Origin: Pictodentalium vernedei | Taxonomy: Eukaryota > Mollusca > Scaphopoda > Dentaliida > Dentaliidae | DNA length: 64,000 nucleotides | Assembly (NCBI GenBank): GCA_031216915.1 | Contig: CM062297.1 | Span: 176,752,356-176,816,355 of the forward strand | Direction: 5' to 3' | Shown here: positions 24,701 through 35,594 of the stretch, one piece after another | How positions within the stretch are numbered: the stretch's first letter is position 1 | Layout: each line of letters opens with the position of its first letter | Program-made: the position numbers and the translations under genes | Notes under the pieces: generated by a model | The model's database searches: none | Told to the model about the DNA's origin: nothing | What the model saw: only the letters and a program-made list of their open reading frames with translations

Positions 24701-24812
24701 GCCCGTGCTAAAGGAAAATGTGAACAGACTCACAGACTAACAGACTCACAGACTGACAGACTTCCGCACGCGTGATGGCAATAGCTTATCTTGACTATGT
24801 CAAGTTAAGCTA
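21760..24812 (+). mobile_element. Helitron-like element with a central 145-bp tandem array
   Basis: The left end TAGCTTAACTTG (21760-21771) is complementary to the right end CAAGTTAAGCTA (24801-24812). About 18 copies of a unit of about 145 bp (gttacaatgaaatccctt, gacctgtagactgtgctaaa, gacgttctcatctagacatt) fill 21935-24640. A tail with cagactcacagact repeats leads to a hairpin, GCTTATCTTGA-CTATG-TCAAGTTAAGC, then TAAAAAT. The architecture matches the element at 5036-8262 although the arrays differ. No Rep/helicase is encoded. Confidence 0.6.
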
Positions 24813-24949
24813 AAAATCGGGCGGGCCAGCTTTCTAATTTGCTTGAGATATTTTTGCAAAGGATCTGTATGACAAATTTTAGTCAAATCGGAGAATGTTT
24901 GTTCAAATTATTGAGCTAACAGTGCGAGTACGCCCGGACGCCCAGACGC

Positions 24950-25900
24950 CCAAACGCCCAGACGCTCGGACGCCCATAGCTACAACACCAACCACTACAG
25001 CTACAGCTATAAAGGCAACAACTGCAACCCAAACCACTGCAATGGTTAAACCAACTACACTCCTAACCACTACAATCAACCACCACAACACCATCCCACT
25101 ACCACAGATACACGCCCCACTGCAACTACAACACCTACCACTACCACAAATGCACCACCCACTGCAACTACAACACCTACCGCTCCCACAAATACACCAC
25201 CCACATCAACTACAACACCTACCGCTACCACAGATACATCATCCACTGCAACTACCCACAGATACACCACCCACTGCAACTACAACACCTACCACTTTTA
25301 CAAATATACCACCCACTGCAACTACAAGACCTACTACTACCACAAATACACCCCCATTGCAACTACAACACCATTTGTTACAACATCAACATTACAACCC
25401 CCAAAACTAGTACATCCACTACTGCACCAACCACAACAACAACCACTCCATCTACTACACCAACAAGAACAACAACACCAACCACAACTACAACTCTTAC
25501 TATTTCACCAACAACTACTATACCATCCACTACGACACTAAACAATGCATTTATTAACCCTTTACCCAACGTAACGGCCAAAACCGGCCAGCGCTATTCT
25601 CAAAAATCGCCAATTAATTTTCAAAATATTTTCATTTTTTGTCTCAAAAACATAGGTTATGACCCCTCGTTGGAACGAGCTCGTCGAGCTCGTTTCTACG
25701 AGGGGTCATAACCTATATTTTTGAGACAAAAAATGAAAAAAATTAGTTATTCAAGAATTTTTTTTGCAAGTGTCGTCTGCTTTTCATGTTAGGTAAAGGG
25801 TTAAACAAAATACTGCAACAGCAATTACTTTTCCCAAAACAAAAACCACCACACCAACCACATCATCCACTACACCAGCAATAGACCCGCTAGAAGACAA
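24950..25900. repeat. AC-rich Thr-codon minisatellite, right arm
   Basis: Repeats of ccaccactgcaactacaaca with tacaccacc on the plus strand. A 171-codon frame (24895-25410) gives Thr/Pro/Gln/Leu-rich sequence of low complexity. 25370-25900 pairs with 18640-18920 and is split by a TTAA MITE. Confidence 0.7.
25553..25804. mobile_element. TTAA-type fold-back MITE, subtype B
   Basis: Bounded by TTAACCCTTTACCCAACG and GTTAGGTAAAGGGTTAA. The central palindrome is CCCCTCGTTGGAACGAGC / its complement within aaacataggttatga arms. It interrupts the right-arm minisatellite; the equivalent left-arm position (about 18724) is uninterrupted, with TTGA in place of the TTAA target. Confidence 0.85.
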
Positions 25901-28260
25901 TATCAGTAAGAAATTTTCTGTTGTCTGTTGGGAAAACTGCTGATCGGCCAAGTGTCAGCATTTTCTCTGAAAGGCGTTGATTAAAAAAAGTTTACCATTT
26001 GAAGAAACAGTAATTTTCACTGTGCAAAAATACTCTTATATTCCTATATCTTTGTATGAAAATGTTCGTTATGAGTGTATGACATCAAGTGGAAAACAAT
26101 GCGTGCATTGTTATTATTTTAATGAATTACTTTCGTTAAGGAGCTATTTTAGTAACGGAAATTTGTTTACTTTGAAATTCCCACATGTGATATTCCATGA
26201 GTACAAATGAAATATACAGAAAGTATACATCAGAATGAAGGCTGTGCGGTATAGAATACGAAACGTAACAGGCACCAATGGATCCTAGAAGTCTGCTACC
26301 GTATTCGTATCAGAACTGATAATAAAATAATGTTTCCGGAGAACAACTCGTGGTCAAATGTGCTTCAGATATCCAAGAGCAAATCTAGGAAATTCTATTT
26401 AGGTAATTTTGATTAGTTGTCGGTTGTTTCTGGTGACTGTACATACTCCCATCGAACCAAACATACCTTTTGGTGGTCTCACTGTTCTAGAAGCCCTGCG
26501 TGCTACTCTTACCAACCCGAGATCGCAGCCACTTCTCCGAGGAAGAACACATCAAACAATTGACTGATAGGACCTATGGGGTGACAGATTGTACTTACAT
26601 GCAGTATTTAGCAGCTTAGTAAATAGTAGGATGGTATTGGTGGGATCATAAGCATCACTACTGGTGGAAGACTGAAGTACAGGACTAAGATATTAGAGCT
26701 GATAGTAGTGTCCGGAGATAGTGGTAGCGATAGGGGCTACAAGTCATCATACGTCGAGTAGTGAGGTAGACAGTAGACGCAAGGGAAGACGATGAGGGTG
26801 AGAGGGTAATCTGATAGTGTTAGTGCACTTGTAGACCACGGATGGCAACACTAGAGGCTAGCAGTCATCGTAGATCGTGCAGTGAGGTAGACAGTAGATG
26901 TAAGGGTAGATGACGTACTGATTACTATCAGTTTACCCTCTCACTCTCCCACTACGTTGTACACTTGTAGATCGCGGATGGCAACACTAGTAACAGCTAG
27001 AAGCGAATTGATACAGAGTGAGAGTGAGAGGGTAATCTGATTGTAAGCTGATAGTGTTAGTGCACTTGTAGAACACGGATGGTAACACTAGTAGTAACAG
27101 CTAGAAGTGAATTGATAGGAGACGGTATTGCAACAAGCCAATGATGAGACTGGAGAGAATAGTATTGACATTAGCCAGGTGTGGTGGTAGTAGATGAGTA
27201 GAAGGATAGACGTTATGGCCGTACTATCACTGTAGATCTAACAGCAGAAGATAAAAGTAGCCAAAGGACTTGTAGTAGCCAGTAGAGATAGTGGAATGAG
27301 GTAGAAAATATAAACTGGGATAGAAGGCATTCATAGTACCACTTCCAGAAGACATTGAGAGAGGTGGATCATAGTTTGTGAACTTATATACCGGAGATGG
27401 TGAGACAAGATGTAGGATTAGCAGCTAGTAGTGAATTGACAGCAGACAGTGGTACTATAAACCAATGCTAGGACTCGAGTGAATAATAGAATTGGGAGGA
27501 CTAGGATTTGTGGCAGAAAACTCTGGCCTTAGGCAAACACAAGCACAATGAAAGCAGACCATAGTAGAGAGCTCTAGCTAAGGGAAAAGCATGCATTAGT
27601 ACTATTGGTAGTAGTGATTTGGGCCAGTAGTCGATATTTCTTAAAATCGAATGCTCTCTTCACATCACTCCCCCAGTTAGAGATCACTCGTCCTTATAAC
27701 AACTACGTGTTGCCATAGAAACAGAGATAGCGATCTGCGAAAAACAAAATGGACGGCACACACACAGACGTGCTGCGCATGCGCACTAATACCACACATC
27801 ACCACGATGATGTAGTCACAATACGATCGCCCACGCGGGCTACTACGATAACACACGTTACAACCACAAGCACTGTGATTGTGTAAATAAAGAACGGCTG
27901 GTTGGTAAACATGATTGAGATGCAGAGGCGACGACAAAGTAGTATTTAATCAAGCACATTAAATGGTTACTTTTTTCATCGCCATCGTCACTGATTGCTT
28001 GACTCTCCAAGTGAACGGACGTACTTGTGAAAGTTCATAATCAGCACCTAATTAGAGTCATGGATTTCCTCCCCGCATAGATTAGACAGACCTTGATGGT
28101 GCTGAATGAATGTTTACCTATCAACTGCACTGTCTATATTGATGGGGTGTTCGTTCAGCTAAACCTCAAGTACCACCAAGATTCCTCCTCAGGCACTGGT
28201 AGAACCTTTCGAATGGGCTCCCCGCACTGATCCACACCCGAGGAAGGGACAGAAGACCGA
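25890..28260. repeat. Inner right arm of the giant inverted repeat
   Basis: Reverse-complement counterpart of about 16170-18640, including the shared AGTAGTA-family module at 27690-27870. It has many short open frames without domains and no supported gene. Confidence 0.65.
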
Positions 28261-28264
28261 CAAC

Positions 28265-28480
28265 ATGAGTGGCCATCCTGAAAAGAGCTCGAAGAAGAAA
28301 AGAAAGCCACCTGCAGACAAACGCCCGGACGCCAGGCGATTGGAAGCATGGCTGGTAAAGAGTAGAGCTCAGAAAGAGACACAGAAGAAGGAGAGGGCGA
28401 CAACCATCTCCACCAACTTCCCCACCTTTGGCAGTCGGCACCTCTTCACCAAAGATATCGGAAGGCAGGGAGGAGGGTAG
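28265..28480 (+). pseudogene. Basic RRDAR-type hypothetical ORF, right arm
   Basis: 71 codons, starting MSGHPEKSSKKKRKPPADKR and continuing RPDARRLEAWLVKSRAQKE. It is the arm-for-arm partner of the minus-strand ORF at 16166-16378, with similarity concentrated in the basic stretch and the following helix. The next homologous ORF block (28560-28810) follows on the same strand. Function unknown; probably a gene piece of the giant element. Confidence 0.45.
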
Positions 28481-28559
28481 GATGGGGGGGGGGATTAGTG
28501 GGGGTGAGAAGGAGGAGGAGGAACGGGAATGGAAGTAAACCTGAATCTCCAATGGCTCT

Positions 28560-28810
28560 GATTAGCCCAGCCGCTGTTCCAACAGCTCCAGCGAATCCGT
28601 ACTCTCGGGACCCGAAGAAGAACACAAAGAATGTGACCATAGGAACAGACCATGGGGCGAGTTCACCCAAGCTGTAAACGAGGTTAGCATCAAGGACCAC
28701 GGCGATCTCAAGATAAATTGCATTGTCTTTGTAAAGCAGAACATTGCATACATAAAATAAACCTGCACCGAATCCATTCAGAGAATGCTTCTAAAACTGC
28801 ACCAGAAAAA
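28560..28810 (+). pseudogene. Ser-rich hypothetical ORF remnant, right arm
   Basis: The plus-strand translation contains SNSSSESVLSGPEEEHKECD, NRPWGEFTQAVNE and CTESIQRMLLKLH with internal stops. This parallels the open minus-strand ORF at 15765-16076. It is the more decayed of the two copies. No family was recognised. Confidence 0.4.
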
Positions 28811-28944
28811 GCTAGTAGCACACAATCCTCAACCAGAGTTTCCACCTGCTTTGTTAGGAGGTGATGCATCAGATCGAGGAATCTGGTGTGTTCGGATTGT
28901 TCGGCAAAAGGCGATTGGTCTACCAATCCGTTTGGAAACTAAAA

Positions 28945-29350
28945 TAGTCCGAAGTGTTACAAGCAGTCCATACAACTTCTACGACAATGATCAACCTGAT
29001 AAATCTAATATGGTTACGAGAGAGTTAGAGACCATTCTGCTACTTAGGTTCCTCACAGGATAATAAAATACACCCACAGAACGACACAATGTGGCGCGAC
29101 ACGCGAATAGATATGTAGTACAGGCCTTGACGGATTTGAATAAATAAAAAAACGTTCCCTTGGCTGACAATGGACTAAAGAATAGTGTAAGAACCGCCCA
29201 TACCACACTAAACCACTCTACGCAACAAATGTGCCACATTCTGAAGGTAGCCTTACATCAATTTAAAACTATTATAACAAACAGCTGAGCCCCAAAGTTT
29301 GCATGTTTAATAATAACAAAGGACGTCCAGATAATTGTGTCAGTTTTGGA
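28945..29350. repeat. Right-arm block of the giant inverted repeat
   Basis: Counterpart of 11310-11670 (reverse complement), as described there. It ends at about 29350, after which about 400 bp (29350-29745, with two G tracts and a GT microsatellite at 29703) has no detected partner in the left arm. Confidence 0.7.
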
Positions 29351-29744
29351 ATGTGAGTTAATTTCTTCCCGGGCTCGTAGCTATGCTCGCATACAGGAGG
29401 GGGGGGGGGGGGAACACTGAGACGGGAAAATGTTTCAGAAAGGGAGCAGGCAATCGGTGGTGGATTTTAAAATAAAAATTGAATGGCATAAATCTGACCA
29501 AAGTGGGTAATCATTTGGAATCGGAATCGCCCAAGTTTCTTTGTTATAACGATGGATGGACATCTGACACTTATATGTAGGTATCATATTTCTTTGCTTT
29601 GTCAGGGGGGGGGGGGGTGAGGGGTGTGGCATGTTTGCCTGACCATGAAATGAATTTGCCGGACGGTTCTTATGTACCCCATATCTTCGCTTCTCGGAGA
29701 GGGTGTGTGTGTGTGTGTAGGAATGTTGGTCTTTCTGAGAAGAA

Positions 29745-30352
29745 TTTTGAGAAACCTTAGGGTTTTATGGCGATGTAAGAAGAAGGTCTCCCAAAAATAC
29801 GTCTACCTATACCTCAACTCGAACCAAGACACCACCTGGGATAGTTTATTTTTTTTTAAATTTCTGCAAAAATTAGCTTCTCCCCAAAAACTTCCATTCG
29901 GGATGGTGAACTGGTGATGAAGGGTGTTTGTGAGTCGGAGAGTGGGGTGGTGTGTGAAATCTGTTCTATGAAAAAGGAACATTCATCGCTGTAAAGAAAT
30001 GATACCGCACAAGATTCAAGGGTTGACAATCTGGGCTGATTTTTTTTTTTTCTTTTTTTTTGTTTTTTTTTAAGACAAGTGAATTTTGGGCATTATGACA
30101 ATTTGTCGCGATAAATATGTAATATACCGGAGTTGAATGAAGCCCACGGTTACAAATCCCGCAACATTGCTATTTACTTCATTTCGTTTCTGTTTGTTTT
30201 TTTCATCTTTTGTTTATTTTACTTTTGCCGGGCAATAATGTCGTCGCCTACAGAACACAAGAGTGCGTAATACAAAATTGAGACCGCAAGCATTGACATA
30301 ACGTGCAGGGTTCAATAAAACAACCTATGGCTGTCGGCGATGGCCGAATGTT

Positions 30353-30388
<36 letters not shown>

Positions 30389-30768
30389 AAAAATACTTTC
30401 CTACGCCGCTGACATAACGTGCAGGGTTCAATAAAACAAGGAGACGTCGGGCGTTTGAAAAAGATCGAGTTGCAAATCAAGGGCAACAATTTGTTTACTG
30501 CTGTGAAAAGCCGAGAGGCTTCATTGTGGGCATATCACGAATTGAGAAAAGATTTTCGCGTGGTTATAGTTTCGAGCTTTCAGTCACATATGGGAAATTC
30601 CATTCAAAGCACCATTAAAGCAATACTTTTTAATTCAATAAATGAGCATTTTGAAATCACTTCCAGCTTTTTCATAAGCATAGCGATCAAACTTTGCAGT
30701 CGAAAAGCAGTGAGACGGTATAATCTCGGTCCAACACACATGCATGTACTCGGTTATCATTGGCTATA
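29745..30768. repeat. Outer right arm of the giant inverted repeat
   Basis: Counterpart of 4105-5035. Contains a poly-C tract of about 30 bases at 30355-30384 where the left arm has poly-G. A 123-codon plus-strand frame at 30419-30790 is similar to the 116-codon minus frame at 4071-4421, but it runs into the palindromic array and is not accepted as a gene. Confidence 0.8.
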
Positions 30769-31247
30769 CTATGTCGTAATTACGAGTTAGCTATGTCGTA
30801 ATTACAACATACTAAGTCGTTAATTACGAGATAGCTATGTCGTAATTACGACATACTAAGTCGTAATTACGACATAATAAGTCGAAATTACGACATAGTA
30901 TGTCGTAATTACGACATAGTTATGTCGTAATTACGACTTAGTATGCCGTAATCACGAGATACTATCTAAGCTAAGTCGTAATTACGACATAATAAGTCGT
31001 AATTACGACATAGATACTATCTCGTAATTACGAGTTGGCGATGTCGTAATTACGAGATATTATGTCGTGATTACGACATACTAAGTTGTAATTACGACAT
31101 AATAAGTCGTAATTACGACATACCATATGTCGTAATTACGACATAGTATGTCGTAATTACCACTTAGTTATCTCGTAATTACGACATACTAAGTCGTAAT
31201 TACGACATAGCTAACTCGTAATTACGACATAGTTATCTCGTAATTAT
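30769..31247. repeat. Palindromic GTCGTAATTACGAC tandem array, right
   Basis: The same palindrome and linker types as at 3453-4104, with about 22 units. It closes the right arm of the giant inverted repeat. Confidence 0.9.
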
Positions 31248-31249
31248 AT

Positions 31250-33300
31250 TGATGTCTGGCAGCTTGTAGAAGGCTATCAAGTGCTAACAGGAATATTTAT
31301 TCATGCAACTTGTAATTTCACACCAAAAACTGCGAATGGCCATTTTAACTTAAATTCTACGAGATGTTTTTCAGAGAAATCAAGGGAGAACATGAATTTT
31401 AAGCTTTCGATGGGTATCCTTGTTTATTCAGCCCAAAACGGGTTAGGGTTTGCTTTTTCTTTTGAATACGCTTATTACTTACAAAATTAATTCTTAGTGA
31501 ATTCTACTACCACTCATGTTGATTTCTCCTCTTAACTTTGGGTGCTGCGGGTAGGCAAACACAGCCCATTTTATCAAAATTTTGATGTTTGAGAACCTGC
31601 ATAGGGTTAACAAATGCTTACTGGAATATGTTATACATGCAATTTGTAATGTCACACTAAGATCTGAGAGTGGCCAATTTTTCGTGAAAATCTATGTGAA
31701 GTTTTTAGAGAAATCCTCGGATAACATGAATTTTTAACCTTTTGGGGGGTATCTCTCCGTAACCAGCTCTAAACAGGTTTATACTTGGTTTTATGAATAC
31801 CTTCATTACTTACAAAAACGATCCTCGTGGAATTCCACTTCCAACGAAGGAGGTTATGTTTATCTCGCAGGTACACATTGGGTGCAATGGTGCCCACGAA
31901 CAGCACATTTTCTCAAAATGTCTATGCTTTGCAGCCTCTGGAGGGTTAACAAACGCTTACCGGAATATTTTGTCCATGCAACTTGTAATGTCACCCCAAG
32001 ACCTGCAAATGGTCAATTTTTCTTGAATACTTACTAGATTTTTTGGAGAAATCCACAGAAAATGGGAATTTTAAGCGTTTAAGGCGTACATCTCCTTTAC
32101 CAGGCAAAAATGGGTTAAGACCTCGATTTTTGAATACCCTTACTACTTACTAAAAATTTTCCCTATCAGTTTTGCGTCCGGTAAAGGGAGTTATGTTTCT
32201 CTGTGGCATTCCCATTTGTTGTTGTTGGTGTCCAAAAAAACAGACTATTTTTTCAAAATGTTGACATTTAGCTCCTATGGAGGGTTAACAAATGCTTACC
32301 GGAATATTTTATCCATGCAACCGATAATGTGACAAGAAGACCTATCAATGGCCATTTTCTGTTGAAAACTTACAAGATGTTTGTAAAGAAATCCAGGGAA
32401 AACATTATTTTTTTTAAGCTTTTGATGGGTATCGCTATTAATCACCCCAAAAGGGGTTAATGCTTGGGATTTTGTATATCCCTATCACTTACAACAATGG
32501 TCCTCAGTAAATTCCACTTCCAACAAAAGAGATTACGTGTATCTCTCTGGTATACATTGCGTGCTGTGCGTGTCCGAAAACAGCCCATTTCAACAAAATT
32601 ATGATGCTTGGCAGCCTGTAGAGGGTTAATAAACGCTCATTGGAATATTTTGTCCATGCAACTTGTAATTTCACACAAAGACCTGCGAATAGTCAATTTT
32701 TCTTGAAAACCTACAAGATGTTCTTAGAGCAATCGACCGAAAATTTCTTTTTAACCTGTCAAAAATGGGTTTAGACTTCGACTTTTCAATAATACCCTTA
32801 CTACTTACAAAAATGTTTCCGTATAAATTTTGCGCTCGATAAATGGAGGTACTTTTCTTTGTGGTGTACCCATTGGGTGCTGTTGCTGTCCAAAAACAGC
32901 CCATTTTATCACAATTTTGACATTTAGCAGCCCGTGGAGGGCTAACAAACGCTCACCGAAGTATTTTGTCCATGCATCTTGTATTGTCACACCAGGACTG
33001 CGAGTGGCCAATTTCTCTTGAAAATCTACAAAACTTGTTTAGAGAAATCCACAGAAAACATGATTTTTTTAGCTTTTGATGGGTATTGCAGTTTAACCAG
33101 CCAAAAACGGGTTAACGCTTGGTTTTTTGAATACCCTTATTACTTACAAAAATGATCCACGGTGAATCCCACTTCCAATAAATGAAGTTATGTTTATCTC
33201 CCGTGTATCGTCTGGGTGCTTTAGGAGCCCGAAAACAGCCCGTTTCATAAATAGTTCGATGTTTGGCATCTATGGAGGGTTACCATATGCATCGTCTAAA
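31250..33300. repeat. Tandem array of a 335-bp unit
   Basis: Six to seven diverged head-to-tail units mark this block, each with an agggttaacaaatgctta-like block at about 31602, 31940, 32280, 32622, 32936 and 33274, a tattttgtccatgcaact block and a cttactacttacaaaaatg block. It has no partner at the left side of the giant inverted repeat. It is followed by an A-rich tract (33299-33345) that borders the reverse-transcriptase relic. Confidence 0.75.
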
Positions 33301-33356
33301 AAAAATTAAAAAAAATAAAAAAAAAAAAAAAACCAAAAATAATAATCCGTAAAATA

Positions 33357-34020
33357 ACAAGAAAAAAGCCTAATTACAGACCAATAAGTATTTTACCCAT
33401 TTTTTCCAAAGTTTTAGAAAAAGTCATGTCAATTCGACTAATTAATTGCCTAGACCACTTTGACATTTTATACCATCATCAGTATGGATTTAGGAAAAAT
33501 CATAGTACATTTCATCCAGTCATGCAACTGTTAAAAACTATAGCGGAAGAAAATAATAATAAAAATAAAAATAGTACCCTCGCGATATTCCTTGACCTTT
33601 CAAAAGCATTTGACACAATTGACCATGACATCTTATTAACCCTTTACCCAACGAATCGCCCGCATCCGCCGACGTAATTTAAAAATTGAGCAGTTGAAAA
33701 AATAAATTTTAAAAAATATCATCGAGATCATTCCAATGAGGGTCCACATGGTATGGTTTTGTTAAATTTTTACAAAATAGAATAAATAATTTTCTCTGCG
33801 TTGGTTAAAGGATTAAGGAAGTTAGACAGGTATTTTATAAGAGGAATAAGTAATAACAGGTTCAGAAGCTATCTTTTGAGTAGGAAATATGTTGTCTCTT
33901 ATAACGAACACAAGTCTGACCCGAACGATATCACATGTGGCGTTCCTCGGGCTCGACTCTCGAGCCTGTTTTATTTTTGATTTATGTTAATTACTTCTTT
34001 GAAGATTTTATCATTTGTTG
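33357..34020 (+). pseudogene. 3' part of the non-LTR reverse transcriptase, split by a MITE
   Basis: The translation resumes with NYRPISILPIFSKVLEKVM, then QYGFRKNHSTFHPVMQLL and LAIFLDLSKAFDTIDHDILL (palm motif A, catalytic Asp in FLDLSKAFD). A TTAA MITE then intervenes at 33636-33813, and the frame continues with RKLDRYFIRGISNNRFRSYL and ITCGVPRARLSSLF. Beyond about 33980 the frame shifts and the catalytic F/YADD motif appears as FVDN, so the enzyme is dead. It continues the relic that starts at 2890-3226. Confidence 0.75.
33636..33813. mobile_element. TTAA-type fold-back MITE, subtype A, inside the RT
   Basis: Left end TTAACCCTTTACCCAACG, right end CGTTGGTTAAAGGATTAA (two substitutions). 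It is shorter than the other copies, the central palindrome being reduced. Removing the element with one TTAA leaves the reverse-transcriptase reading frame continuous (DILL then RKLD), which shows that TTAA is the duplicated target. Confidence 0.85.
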
Positions 34021-35264
34021 ACAATACTTCCGCCAATTCCTTGGGAGTAGTATAGCATGTACCCGGCCGACCCTTATTAACCGGAGCTTTGCCGGTGCAG
34101 CTAGTGTTAAATTCCCATAGGAACCGGTGCCATTGCCGTTGCAACTGTTGCCGGTGCAAAAGTTCGACTTCTTGAAGCTAGATCCGGCAAGTTGTGTACA
34201 TACTGCATATATAGTATGCTATGGTATGTATAGTGATATATGTAAACACACGGCTATGGGTATATATTATGGGTATGTGATGGAAATGGAAGGGAAAGGT
34301 GAGTTTTCTTAAAAGTTTTTTCCCGCGAAACGGTTGACGTTGCTATTGACGTCGTGACGTCATTATGCGCCCGCGACGTAATAGAGACGTTGGCCACAGC
34401 TCTTGTCCACTATACAATCTAACATAACCTTGCTCGGGTCAGGGGGTGTCGGACTTCTTGTAAGGGGGTGTGGGAGATCTGGTAGTAGTTGTATATATCC
34501 ATGCTGGTATACTATTAGCCCTTGGGTCTTCTTATCCTATGTTTGCTGTAGCTAGATCAAACTGTATTGTGGGGGTGGGGGTAATGCATGGTCGCCGAGT
34601 GTGGTGTTGCGAGATAGTCCTTGGTGGTTTAGATTGGCAGTATAGGATGAATGGTTGTGTTGGCCTATTACTCACTTGGTACTATTTACCTACCGAATCC
34701 TTTGTATTATCTTATGGCTGGTATTTAGTTCGTAACGCTAGGTCAGGCAGTATTATAATCGTTCGTTTAGAAGTGGGGCTTAGGATGCATTGTATATACG
34801 TGCCATAACTGTCACATTTGGTTTTCAGAAACAGTTAACTACGAAACTACTAAAGTCGTATGCTGAAAATGCTACCTGCAACAATCCGTATTGCCCAGAT
34901 TGTATATCATAGTATTAAACTTGTCCATGCTTTCTGTTTATCACTGGCATGTGGTCAAATTGGCATTCTCACTTTAGCATGACAGCTTTTCGTACTGCCA
35001 GGAATGTAACAGTATACTTTAGTTCCAACGCATCCTTCAGAAATATAGAATACTTCTGCGCAAACTATTTTTACGTCTGGCTTTCTCGTCTCTCCATCGT
35101 CTCCAGCTGTGGACTATGTCCAGGCAACCTAGTAATATTTACCTTTCAACACTGCTTTGAATGAGATGCCAAAATCTATCTTTGTAAGAATTTGTTTGTA
35201 AATTTGCCATATTTCGAATCCTGTACCAATCCTTGAGTCCATTCAAATAGTTAAGCTAAATGGG
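34021..35264. other. Unassigned DNA; possible AGTAGTA left end at 34046
   Basis: AGTAGTATAGCATGTACCCG at 34046 resembles the terminus of the copy at 36760 (AGTAGTATGTCATGTACCCG). No matching right end was found. The remainder, including an open frame at 34470-34808, has no recognisable domain. Confidence 0.4.
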
Positions 35265-35267
35265 GTA

Positions 35268-35592
35268 ATAGGGGGCGCGGTGGCTCAGTAGGCAGAGCTG
35301 CAGGCTGCAAGCCGAGCGGTCCTCGGTTCGAACCCCACCTGTGGCAACCGCGTTGTGTCCTTGGGAAAGACACTTCACCAACATTGCCCGCGTTGGGGGC
35401 ACAGTGGCGCTGTGTACTAAGGCGCACTGTACATCGATGGTACACTTGCCTTTAACCAACGCTATCCCTGCTTGTGTGGAGTTAGTATGTTGGGGAGCTG
35501 ACAGTTGCTCGCCGTTGCTCGGTGGTTCTCTCCAGGTAATCCGGCTTCCCCCATCCGCAAAACTGGCGTGGTCATTGTGCAGAAATATGTGA
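35268..35592 (+). repeat. tRNA-derived SINE (plus strand)
   Basis: Begins gggggcgcggtggctcagta. A-box-like TGGCTCAGTAGG at about 35281 and B-box GGTTCGAACCC at about 35325 give an intact internal pol III promoter. The body (acacttcacc, ggtacacttgcc, ctgacagttgctcg, ggtggttctc) is shared with 633-925 (minus). The end near 35592 abuts a TTAA MITE. Confidence 0.75.
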
Positions 35593-35594
35593 CC

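Larger units (their letters stand above)
3223..33359. mobile_element. About 30-kb insertion containing a giant inverted repeat
   Basis: The two halves of one non-LTR reverse transcriptase sit at either side of this block. GGAAAA (3217-3222) and AGAAAA (33360-33365) are a possible imperfect 6-bp target duplication. Inside, the left arm (3453 to about 19640) and right arm (about 24950-31247) match in inverted order at many points: 4105-5035 with 29745-30768, 11310-11670 with 28945-29350, 15745-16450 with 27950-28860, 16450-17900 with 26640-27950, 17900-18640 with 25890-26640, and 18640-18920 with 25370-25900. The left arm is about 10 kb longer because of later insertions. No known transposase was recognised. 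It could be one giant transposon, an inverted segmental duplication or a nested composite. Confidence 0.55.

Noticed and set aside
24895-25410. 171-codon Thr/Pro/Gln-rich frame
   Set aside because: It is the AC-rich minisatellite read in one frame. The partner arm has no equivalent open frame.
34470-34808. 112-codon hydrophobic open frame
   Set aside because: No recognisable domain, no homologous copy elsewhere in the window, and surrounded by unassigned repeat-like DNA. Chance ORF is the simplest reading.
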